This document shows positions 12,708 through 21,600 of a stretch of DNA of 64,000 bases, one piece after another. Both the position numbers and the translations under genes were made by a program. The stretch is from Streptomyces sp. NBC_01231 (GTDB lineage Bacteria > Actinomycetota > Actinomycetes > Streptomycetales > Streptomycetaceae). Numbering within the stretch: the first letter of the stretch is position 1; each line of letters opens with the position of its first letter. The stretch is from the NCBI GenBank assembly GCA_035999765.1, contig CP108521.1:3348001-3412000 (forward strand), in the 5' to 3' direction. The notes beneath the pieces are model-generated. The model worked only from the letters and a program-made list of their open reading frames with translations. It made no database searches and had not been told where the DNA came from.

Positions 12708-15641
12708 TCAGCTCCCGATGATGAGGTACCAAACGCCGGTGGTGGTCGTGTTCGTACGGTTCAGCCAGATCGTGAGGCCGCTCGCGGTCACGTTGGAGGC
12801 GGTGCACTCCACTACCGAGCCGGGGACGGAGGAACTGGCGGTCACGAAGGCGCGGAAGGTGGTGCCCGCGACACTCAGCCCGGTGACGGTGACGGATGTG
12901 GGCGTGTTCGCTGCGGGGTGGATCGTCGCAGTGCCGGTCACGATGTTCGGGGTCCGTAGGACACCGTCGGTGAACGTCATCTCGCGGGTGCCGCCGTACA
13001 AGGTGATCCCGGCACCTTTGATGACCATGGAGTGGTAGCCGCCGCCAGCGTTGCTGCCGCGCGAGCCGTAGAGCGTGACCGTCGAGTCGTCGTTGGGGCC
13101 GCCGTTTTGAGCGGTGACGTGCGCGTGGCCGTCGAGCTGGTCGGAGGGCTCCAGTCGTACGAGACCCTTGCCGTTCGACTCCGGGGGCCGCAGAGTGACG
13201 TCCGCTCTGCTACTGGCCACGAGGGGCGACTCCAGTACGACTTCGGGCTGCACCCAGGTACCCATGTCGATGACGGATGCGCGGACCCGCCCCGGTGACG
13301 TCTCCGACGAGGAGTCCGAGTAGATCTCCAGGGCAGGCTGGAAGTCGGAGGACGGGTTGAGGACGAGTCGCCTGCCCGTCGCTGCCGTGCGTACGGTCGC
13401 ACCGGTAACGACCTTGCCGTTGATGGCGTCAGCGTCAAGCTTGTCCGCAGTGATCGCCCCGGCCCTGATGTGGGTGGCCTCGATCGAACCTGCGGCGATC
13501 TTCGTGGCCGTGACCGCGTTGACGGCGATCTTGTCGGCGGTCACCGACAGCGCGCTCAGCTTGTCCGTGGTGACGGCGAGTGCTGCGATCTTCTCGGCGG
13601 TCACAGCCAAGGAGACGAGCTTGTCGGTGGTGACCGCTCCGGCGAGGAGCTTGGGCGCGGTGATGGCGCCGTCGGCGATCTGTACCCCTGGCACCAGGGG
13701 CCGAACGACTGCGTTGTCCCACAGCACCTCTCCAGCGGTCGACTGGTACGACTCCACCCAGACCGAGGCCGTGGTGGTGTTCGCCGGCGCCGTGATCGTC
13801 GCGGCGGCGCGCTGCCAGGCGCCGCGGTTGGGGGTGTCGATCTGGGCGACACCGAAGCCGATGGTGGCACCCGTGCCGTCGAGCCACCGGGCGTAGAACT
13901 TCAGCGCCTGCCCCGCCCAGTCGGTGGACGCCTTGGCCTCAATGGCGAGGTAGAGCTGATCGCCACTCAGGACCGGAAGGCTGGTGAGGTTGAGGGAGCG
14001 TGTGGTGGCGGTCGCGGCTGTGGCATCGACGCGCAGGGCCTTCGCGGAGCCGTTGCCTCCGGAAACGACGGACCATTCGTTCTTGGCGATCGCCGCGGTG
14101 TAGGCGCCCTCGAACGACGGGTCGCTGAGCGCATTGGTGCCGCCCGCGACAACCAGCTTGTCGGTGGAGATCGACGCGGCAGCGATCTCGGAGGCCGTGA
14201 CCGAGTTCGCGGCGATCTCTCTGCCCGTGACGGCGTCGGCTGCGATCTTCCCGGCGATCACCGAGTCGGCCGTGAGCGCGGCCGCGGTGACCGATCCGCT
14301 CACCAGGTTGGTGGCGTCGACGACACCAGTTTTGAGTGCCTCGATGGCCACGGCGTCGACCTGCATCACCGCCGTCGAGCCGGAGACGCTGGCCGAGATG
14401 TAGTTGAGCCACAAGTAGGGGGTGATGTAGCGGACGGCCTCGTGTACGGCTCCGGGCGAGCGCGGGTCGGTGTTGGTGCCGGCGGAGCCCGAGGCGCCGG
14501 TCGCCGCGCGGTCCTTGAGGTAGCCGACGACCGTGACCCAGCCGTCAGCGGTCGACAGTGAGCGTCCCGACGCCGCTATGTAGTAGTGGCTGTTCGGGGA
14601 GTTGGCGCCAGTCCGGTTGACCAGGGTGGTCTGGTCTGCACCGACTCCGAGGACGCCGACGTGCACCGAGTCCGGGCCGGAGCCGAGTTGGGCGGTGGCG
14701 CGGACGCGTGCGCTGATTCGGTACAGGACGCCGGGCTCGTACGGCACGAGGGTCGTGCCGCGCAGCCGGACGTAGCCCTTGGCCTCGCCAACGGTCTGGC
14801 CGGTCGGTGCGTCTGGTACTCCGGTGAGATGGGCCCAGGTGGCGTCGGCGCCCTGGGCAGTGGTCTGCCAGGCGGCGGCCTCGGCCATCGCATCGACCAG
14901 GCGCTGGCTGGTGGCGTCCGCCAGCACACCGCCGAGCGCGCTCAGGGTCACTGCGCCGTTCGCGAGTTTGCCGAGGGTCACGGAGCTGGCGGCGAGCTTT
15001 TCGGCGAGCACCGCGCCGTCGGCGAGGGCAGTGGAGTTGACGGCCCCAAGGGCGAGCGCCGCGTCGGTGACCGCGCCGCGGGCCAGCTTGGTTTCGTCGA
15101 TGATCGCGTTCACGAGGTCGTCGGATACGGCCTTGCGGGCCTGGCCCGGTACGGCTGTCGAGGGATCTCCGGCCGTACCGGAGGAGTTGACCGCGATCAG
15201 GCGCACCCACACCGTGTCGTAGGTGCCGGTGGCGATGGTGACGCTGCCGCCGACCGCCGTGTGGAACGCGGCCACAGGGCGAGTCGTGTCCGGCTCGGCG
15301 TCTGCGGTTGCGGAGATGTGGACCTGGACTTCGGCCAGGTCCAGCGGTGCTGTCTCCGCGTCCGTCCAGATTCCCGGCCAGGTGATGGTCAGCCCATTCA
15401 GGGCTGACTCGACTGTCGGCGCCGTGGGTGTAGGGGGCGGCGGGCCGTTGTGGGCGATGAAGCCGACGGTGCCGTCGTCCTGGAGGCCGAGGCTGCCGCG
15501 TAGGGCGCCGTCGCTGTCGTAGACCTCGATCGCGCCGTCCTCGATCGACGAGTACGCCATGCGTGCGGTACGGGTGGTGCGGGTGAGCTGCCGCTCCAGT
15601 GCGGCGACGCGGGCGGCCAGGCGGGCGATCTCGCTGCTCAC
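12708..15641 (-). CDS. Minor tail protein / receptor-binding tail fibre
   Basis: The protein has 977 residues from a GTG at 15641 that overlaps the upstream stop (GTGA). It begins with a short coiled coil (VSSEIARLAARVAALERQL). A fibronectin-like region follows (about 60-160). Two stretches of 8-10-residue repeats (AxTxxKIA, SVTAxxIA; about 170-240 and 560-680) look like a beta-helical or triple-stranded shaft. Jelly-roll-like carbohydrate-binding modules (DPSFEGAYT...WVESYQSTAGEVLWDN) lie between them. The C-terminal 180 residues are beta-rich, a plausible receptor-binding head. It is the largest tail-tip gene and follows the hub gene, as expected for the host-recognition fibre. Confidence 0.8.
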   Translation of the reverse strand: MSSEIARLAARVAALERQLTRTTRTARMAYSSIEDGAIEVYDSDGALRGSLGLQDDGTVGFIAHNGPPPPTPTAPTVESALNGLTITWPGIWTDAETAPLDLAEVQVHISATADAEPDTTRPVAAFHTAVGGSVTIATGTYDTVWVRLIAVNSSGTAGDPSTAVPGQARKAVSDDLVNAIIDETKLARGAVTDAALALGAVNSTALADGAVLAEKLAASSVTLGKLANGAVTLSALGGVLADATSQRLVDAMAEAAAWQTTAQGADATWAHLTGVPDAPTGQTVGEAKGYVRLRGTTLVPYEPGVLYRISARVRATAQLGSGPDSVHVGVLGVGADQTTLVNRTGANSPNSHYYIAASGRSLSTADGWVTVVGYLKDRAATGASGSAGTNTDPRSPGAVHEAVRYITPYLWLNYISASVSGSTAVMQVDAVAIEALKTGVVDATNLVSGSVTAAALTADSVIAGKIAADAVTGREIAANSVTASEIAAASISTDKLVVAGGTNALSDPSFEGAYTAAIAKNEWSVVSGGNGSAKALRVDATAATATTRSLNLTSLPVLSGDQLYLAIEAKASTDWAGQALKFYARWLDGTGATIGFGVAQIDTPNRGAWQRAAATITAPANTTTASVWVESYQSTAGEVLWDNAVVRPLVPGVQIADGAITAPKLLAGAVTTDKLVSLAVTAEKIAALAVTTDKLSALSVTADKIAVNAVTATKIAAGSIEATHIRAGAITADKLDADAINGKVVTGATVRTAATGRRLVLNPSSDFQPALEIYSDSSSETSPGRVRASVIDMGTWVQPEVVLESPLVASSRADVTLRPPESNGKGLVRLEPSDQLDGHAHVTAQNGGPNDDSTVTLYGSRGSNAGGGYHSMVIKGAGITLYGGTREMTFTDGVLRTPNIVTGTATIHPAANTPTSVTVTGLSVAGTTFRAFVTASSSVPGSVVECTASNVTASGLTIWLNRTNTTTTGVWYLIIGS

Positions 15642-16741
15642 GCGGTGCCTCCCCCGTAGGTGAAGCGGTCCGCGCGCTGCAGTTGGATGACGGCCTGCTC
15701 GGGGGCATCGCCGGAGGCTGGCCGGATTTGCCAGCCGACGATTCGGCACCAGGCGTCGAAGTCGGTCCACTGGTCGTGGACCCGGGCCCGTATGTCGTCA
15801 CCGATCTGCCAGGAACCGAAGCGGGCCGACGGGTGATCGCGGACGGTGATCTCGGTGACCTCGCCGATGACCTGGCGGGAGATGCGTTCCGTGCGGGCGC
15901 GGGCGGCCAGTCGGTCGTTCGCCTTCTCTTCCGGCACCTCGAGGAGGTGCTCCAGGCGCAGCCGGCCGTCGCGCACGGCGTCCACGGTGCGGCGCCGGTT
16001 TCGGCCCTCGCCGGCGCCGAGGGCGATGACGACCTGGGCGAGGTTGTCAGCGTCGTACTCGACTGGGACGGCCTTGACGATGTTCACGCCGGACTCGAAG
16101 TGGATGTCTGTGCGGCGGCGGCCGAGGCGTGGCGAGCCGATGCGGACGCGGCCCCGCGGGGTTCCGTTCTGCCAGGCGGCTTCCTCGGTCCACTCGGGGC
16201 CGCCTTCGACGGCGACCATGTCCTCGATGACGTCGCCGAGCGAGGGGGTGTCCCACCAGTCGATCCGGTAGGGGTCCTCAGGGGTGCCGACCGTGGCCTT
16301 CGATGTGGTGTCGTCGACCTGGATGCCGAGTTGGCCGTCCGGCTGTTCCTGGCAGTACGCCCACACGTCGCGGATGACCTTGCAAGGGTCGGCGTAGGTA
16401 TAGGGGCCGCGTCCGTTGAGCTGGCCGTGGAGGTCGTAGCGCCGGTATGGGTAGGAGCCCCAGCCGGAGGCCTCGATGTTCAGCTGCTGGCCCTCAGGAT
16501 CGGCTCGCCAAATCAGGCCGCCCCACAGGAGTCGTCCGTCACGCTCCGCGTAGATCTTGGTGTTGCCGGGGTCGAGCTGGGAGCGGACCAGGTGGGCCAG
16601 GCGCGGTTCTACGGCTCCGGTGAGGCTTCCTGTCGCGGACAGTGCGGGCCCGAACTCGACGCCGGTCAGCGGCAGATCCCAGGCCAGGACCTTGTTGGTC
16701 AGCGCGTCGGTGGTGAGGTAGCGGTACGACGGCGACGCCAT
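15638..16741 (-). CDS. Minor tail protein, baseplate-hub-like (Gp37-like)
   Basis: The protein has 367 residues from an ATG at 16741 after AAGGACGCGCCCG. The N-terminal part (TNKVLAWDLPLTGVEFGPALSATGSLTGAV..., LLWGGLIWRADPEGQQLNIEASGW) and C-terminal part (SWQIGDDIRARVHDQW...WCRIVGWQIRP) match the hub/minor tail proteins of the ReqiPepy6 Gp37-like group found in Streptomyces and Rhodococcus siphoviruses. These proteins join the distal tail protein to the fibre. It lies between the two other tail-tip genes and overlaps the next one by 4 nt. Confidence 0.75.
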   Translation of the reverse strand: MASPSYRYLTTDALTNKVLAWDLPLTGVEFGPALSATGSLTGAVEPRLAHLVRSQLDPGNTKIYAERDGRLLWGGLIWRADPEGQQLNIEASGWGSYPYRRYDLHGQLNGRGPYTYADPCKVIRDVWAYCQEQPDGQLGIQVDDTTSKATVGTPEDPYRIDWWDTPSLGDVIEDMVAVEGGPEWTEEAAWQNGTPRGRVRIGSPRLGRRRTDIHFESGVNIVKAVPVEYDADNLAQVVIALGAGEGRNRRRTVDAVRDGRLRLEHLLEVPEEKANDRLAARARTERISRQVIGEVTEITVRDHPSARFGSWQIGDDIRARVHDQWTDFDAWCRIVGWQIRPASGDAPEQAVIQLQRADRFTYGGGTA

Positions 16742-16798
16742 CGGGCGCGTCCTTGGTCTCCCCCGCGCCGTGATGGGCTTGTGGTGGTGCGCGTCGTG

Positions 16799-17728
16799 TT
16801 AGAGGACGCCTTCGTTGAATTCGACGTCGGCGATGATCGATGTCGAACCGTCGACCGACAGATCACCGGTCTCGGCCTTGGACATGTAGGTCTGCAGCGA
16901 CAGCGTCTGGGTGGTGCCGCGCTGCACCCAACTGATGGTGATGTTGTCGGCGATGACGACTGTTTGGCGGCGGACGACGGAGCCCTGGTTGTCGTCGATG
17001 ACCGTGTTCTGGCCGAGGTCGGAGCCGAACCTGGTTTGCATGGCGGCGAACACGTCGGCTCGGGCCATCCGGAGCCCGGCGATGGTGACGACAACCTTGG
17101 CCGAGACGGCCCAGACCGGGATCGGGACCGCCCAGCTTGCCGCAGTCGGCCAGTTCCGCCACTTGTTGTCCTGGTACTTCAGCTCGCTCAGGGCGGACGG
17201 GTAGGCGGTGTAGAGCTTTCGATCGCGCCGCGGGTTCGCGATCTGCCGCAGATCCGTGATCATGGCGTTGGTGATCGTGGCCGTATTCGCCGGGAGGTTG
17301 AGTCGGGCCAGCGGGATCGCCGTCATGCCGGACGGCACCGTCTTCGTAGAGGCGGAGACGCCGGACACCACGTGGAAGTAGCCGATGTCGTCGGCGGCGG
17401 GATTTCGGTTTCCTTCGTACTCCGGGTCCTCGACGCGCAGGCAGATCAGGTCGGATCGAGCCGAGGAGCCCGTGGGGGCGATCGGCACGATGGCGTCGCC
17501 CACGTTGTACTGGGTGTAGGAGCCCTGGCCCCAGGCCGCTCCTCCCACCACGGCCGAGCCGTCGCCGACTCGCACGCCGGCGCCGGGGGTGGTCCACTCT
17601 CTGACCTTCAGGTCGTTTCCTTCGGTCACGCCGGAGTTCCCGGACGCGAGGTCGCGGATCATCATCCGGAAGGCGCGCGCGGGGTGGGTGCCGCCGTGGG
17701 TCAGCATGGGCGGCTGGATCAGTGCCAT
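16799..17728 (-). CDS. Minor tail protein, tail-tip component
   Basis: The protein has 309 residues from an ATG at 17728 with AAGGAG 11 nt upstream. It has a conserved N-terminus (MALIQPPMLTHGGTHPARAFRMMIRDL) followed by a beta-rich region that I associate with minor tail proteins of Streptomyces phages and prophages. The C-terminal third (WAVSAKVVVTIAGLRMARADVFAAMQTRFG...IIADVEFNEGVL) is also beta-rich, suggesting a second small domain. It lies between the distal tail protein and the hub gene. It may form part of the tail-tip ring or fibre attachment. Confidence 0.65.
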   Translation of the reverse strand: MALIQPPMLTHGGTHPARAFRMMIRDLASGNSGVTEGNDLKVREWTTPGAGVRVGDGSAVVGGAAWGQGSYTQYNVGDAIVPIAPTGSSARSDLICLRVEDPEYEGNRNPAADDIGYFHVVSGVSASTKTVPSGMTAIPLARLNLPANTATITNAMITDLRQIANPRRDRKLYTAYPSALSELKYQDNKWRNWPTAASWAVPIPVWAVSAKVVVTIAGLRMARADVFAAMQTRFGSDLGQNTVIDDNQGSVVRRQTVVIADNITISWVQRGTTQTLSLQTYMSKAETGDLSVDGSTSIIADVEFNEGVL

Positions 17729-17743
17729 CTGCTGGTGCTCTCC

Positions 17744-18646
17744 TTATAGGGCTGTGTAGGCGTCGCGCCAGGACACCGTGAGACGGGTGGAGTTGGTGTA
17801 GTCCGCGCCGGTCCACCGGACTTCGCTGGTCCGACGGGGCGGGATCTGAAAGAGGTCCAGGCGAGATTCGGCAGACAGGGCGTACGCGGCGTTGCCGCCG
17901 TTGCGCAGCACCCAGCGTGTCCCGGGGCGGGTGTCGATCTGAAGGATGTCGCTCTCGCCCAGCGTCAGCGCGAGGTTGAGGACACGGCCGGTCTCCGTGA
18001 TCCAGATGCGGGGATTCACGACCGGGCCCTTGATCGTCAAGGAGGGCCAGGCAGCCAAGTCACCGGCGTTGGTGACCCAGCCGGGCCGCTCCTGAGGATT
18101 TGCCACGCCGGTCGTGATCGGTGCGGTCACAGGAGCGGTGAAGCCTTCCTCGTCGTTGTCGCGAGCGAGGGGCAACGTGGTCTGCTGCTCGTTGTCGTCG
18201 TGCCACTCGGGCGCGGTCGCGGTGAACTCCAGGGTGATCGGGATCCAGCCGTAGATGGCCTGCGCCATGGACACGGCCTCGACTCGGCGGACCCTGCCGT
18301 AGAGCCGTTTGGCGCTGGTACGACCCGGCCACCAGAGCCGCAGGGTCTGCAGGGCGCCCGCGCTCTTCCGGGTTGCCGGGTCGGCGGCGGCCTGGTCGAG
18401 TGCGGCGAGCGCGTCGACGGCGGCCTGCGGGTCGCCCGGTGTGCGGATGCCGGCCTCAATCGTCACCATGCGAGGGCTGTAGTAGTCCACCCCTGGGAAC
18501 GAGCCGTCGTCCGTAGGCAACTCGACGTCTTGGGCGCGGACTTCGGGTGTCCCCAGCCCGGTGATCTCGCTGACCGGGTACGGCGTGCCGGGGCCCATGA
18601 GGACGCCCGCGAAGTCGACCTGCCACTGCTGGGTGATCGTCGCCAT
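17744..18646 (-). CDS. Distal tail protein (siphovirus tail component)
   Basis: The protein has 300 residues from an ATG at 18646, preceded by GAGGAGG and overlapping the tape-measure stop by 1 nt (TGATG). The order WQVDFAGVLMGPGTPYPVSEITGLGTPEVRAQDVELPTDDGSFPG, then IPITLEFTATAPEWHD, then SLTIKGPVVNPRIW is the pattern of Dit-like tail proteins (phage tail family, Siphovirus-type tail component). Such proteins form the hexameric ring that links tail tube to tip. Its place directly after the tape measure gene fits the usual order. Confidence 0.85.
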   Translation of the reverse strand: MATITQQWQVDFAGVLMGPGTPYPVSEITGLGTPEVRAQDVELPTDDGSFPGVDYYSPRMVTIEAGIRTPGDPQAAVDALAALDQAAADPATRKSAGALQTLRLWWPGRTSAKRLYGRVRRVEAVSMAQAIYGWIPITLEFTATAPEWHDDNEQQTTLPLARDNDEEGFTAPVTAPITTGVANPQERPGWVTNAGDLAAWPSLTIKGPVVNPRIWITETGRVLNLALTLGESDILQIDTRPGTRWVLRNGGNAAYALSAESRLDLFQIPPRRTSEVRWTGADYTNSTRLTVSWRDAYTAL

Positions 18647-21600
18647 CAGATACGGCCTCCTCGCTGGGCGTTCCGCAGCCGCCGCATGATCTCCGTGCCG
18701 ACCCGGTCAGCTGCCTTGGCGTCGGCACCGCCGTTGACGGTCACGGGCATGGATCCGACGAGCGCGGTGGGCCGCTCCTCGCGGATGACGACGACTTGGA
18801 CCGGGGCGGGCCGGGCGTCGACGAGTCGTACGAGTCCGCTGTCGCCCGCCGGAGTGAGCTGGTAGCCGAACCTGCTGGCCACGTCCGCCAGGACGGCCGT
18901 CGCCGATCGGCGCTTGTTCATCCCGAGCGGCAAGTACGCCTCCCCTCCGGTGGAGGGCTCGGCGAAGCGGATGATCCCGTTGTCGGTGGCGTACAAGCCG
19001 GCGCGAATACCGCCGTCCTCGTACGCGAGTTGTTTGTTGGCCTTGTCCAGGTCGGACAGGAAGCGCGCGGCCTTTTTCCCAAGCGCGTCCTTGATACGGG
19101 CCCGGCCGAGCGTGGCGATCTCGATGATTCGGTCCTCGTCGAGTTCTGTCTTCTCGGCCACGTCGTGGATTCCGGTCTTGTTGGAGGTGACTGCGGAGAT
19201 GATCGCCACGAGGTCGGGGAGGTCATCGTCGGGGATGGCCTTCGAGGCGGCCCTGGCCTGGGTGTTGGCCTTCTTGGCCTTGCCCGGGGATTTTGCGGCT
19301 TCGGCGGCGATGTCCTCCGCGTCCTCGTCTCCCTGCTCCGCGAGCATGGTGGCCAGGTCTCCGTAGCCCATGGCCGCCAGCTTGGAGAGGTTCTTCTCGA
19401 ACGCGGCCTGGTCCTTGACGGCCTGCTTCAGCTGGGCGGTGTAGTCGGACAGCGTGGCTCGTACGACCACGCCCAGCTTCTCCAGGTCGTTGGTCATCTC
19501 CTTGACGTACTTGGAGCTGCCGGTCGCCATCTTGTGCGTGAGCTCGACGCCGTCCTCCCCCATGGCCTCCAGGGCGTCCGCAACGTCCTGGCCCGCGCGC
19601 CGGGCGACGGTGCCGAGGTCCTTACGCCACCGCTGGGCTCGCCTCACCGCCTTGTCGAGGTTCTTCTCGAAGAGCTTGAGGTCGAAGACCTCGGTCTCCT
19701 TGCCGCCCTTCGTCACCGTCCGCATGGAGTCCGATCGGATCGACGAGACCGATACCAGCTCTGTCGAGCCGGAGGAGCTGTAGGACCAGCCGGTCAGCCC
19801 TCCGTCGGCGTACCAGTCAACGCTCTTCCCACCAAGACGCCGGACGACCTCGTCGGTGATCGCCCGGGACCGGGTTCGCTTGTTGTGGGCGAGCGGTATG
19901 TACGCCTCGGGGCCTGCCGCCTCTTCGGCCCACACCCGCCACGTTCCCTGCCGCGCGATCTGCGCCACGTGGTTCTCGCGGACCCCTCCGCCGGCGTAGA
20001 ACTCGAGAACGGAGCCGTTGGCTTGCTTGCTCGGCGCCTGGATGAAGTCGGGGACACCGTTGGCGTCGCGGTCCCCGGAGGTGGCCTGCCGTTTGATCAG
20101 GAACGGGATGACGATGGGCGGCGGCTGGTTCGTGGACACGTTGACGGTGACCGACTTGGTGCCGGGGATGTTCTGGACCGACAGCCCGATGGCGTCGAGC
20201 TGCACCTTGACTGCGGCCATGTCGCCGGACAGCAAGGCGGACGTCAGCGCCGTTGCGGCCTCGGTGCCCTTGGTGGCGGCGACCTGCCGGATAAGGTCCA
20301 GCGCCCCGGACCATTCGGCGTTCGCGTCCTGTCCGGCCTTGGAGAACGCGGCCACGACCTGCGAGAGTTCGGGGGCCGCGATCGGTACGTCCGCTCCCCA
20401 GATGCTCTTCAGGGAGTCCATGGCTCGTTCGGTGTCGCCTGACAAAAGTGCGTCCTGGAAGGCTCCGGCGGCGTCCTTCCCTTTCCTCTTGGCGACCTCT
20501 GCGAGGAGGTCCATGCCACGACCGAACTCGCTCCGCGCGTCGCCGACGGACTTCTTCACCGCCTTGCGCAGGTCGACCATGGCCATCTGCTCGGTGACCT
20601 TCTGGAAGGCAGCCGGGTCGTTCCGCTCCGATGCCTTGGCCCACGCGCGGCCGATCTCCTTGCCGTACTTCTCGGTGATCTCGGCGGTCTTCTGCAGGCC
20701 GAGCCGGTACGCCTCCGTGGACCGTTCCGCGTCCTCGGTCACGATGTCGCGCAGCTCGTCGGCGACCTTCGTCTTGCCCTTCTTCAGCTGCCCGACGAGT
20801 TCGTTGAGCATCGGGGCGGCGTCCACGCCGAGTTCCGCGAAGTGGTCGGCGAGGTCGTCGTAGCCGAACACCGCGAGTTCGGACAGGTTTCCCTGGAAGT
20901 CGCGTTGCGCCTGAAGCTGTTTGTGCAGCTCCTTCATGTAGTCGGACAGCTTCACCTTGGCAGTGTCGGCTTCCTTCCCGGCTTTGCGCATCGCCTCGCC
21001 CGCGGCGGTCTGTGCGTCCCTAAAGGCTCGGGACGGGTCGACGGCGGCACCGACGGCCTCGGCGAGTGCTTTCATCTCGTCGGTGATCTCGGGCGCACCG
21101 GTGCGGTCAATGTCCGCGAGGGAGAACAGGTCGAAGATCCCGCCGCTGGACTTGGCCTGCTGTTTGATCTTCGCCTCGACGATTGCCTTCTGCTGGGCGA
21201 TCTCCGCTTCCTTCTTGACCGCCTCGGACCACATCTTGTGGCGCTCTTCGAGGGCCTTCTTCGCCTCGGAGTACTGGGTGATGCTCTCGTAGTCGCCAGG
21301 TGCCTCACCGGCTTTGGCCTTACGGGCGTACTCGTAAGCGTCCTGCTGAAGGCGACTCTGGAGTGTGGCGAGTTTCGCCCCGCCGGAGGTGATCGCGTCG
21401 ATGGCCTCCGTCGTGCCGATGCCGACCTTCTCCAGGTCCTTCAGTGCGCCATCGGCGGTGAGCTGGTCGTACAGCTTGTTGATGCTGGCACCGGTCGTCG
21501 CCTCCTCACGTTCCTGCTGCAAGGCCTGAACCAGCTCATTGGTGGCATCCTTCGCCTTCTGCTTGGAGGCGGTGTACGCGGCGTATCCGGCGATGCCGAG

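Noticed and set aside
15599..17749. Plus-strand 716-codon frame opposite the tail-tip genes
   Set aside because: It is antisense to three well-supported tail genes and has the His/Asp/Val-rich composition of an antisense GC-rich frame.
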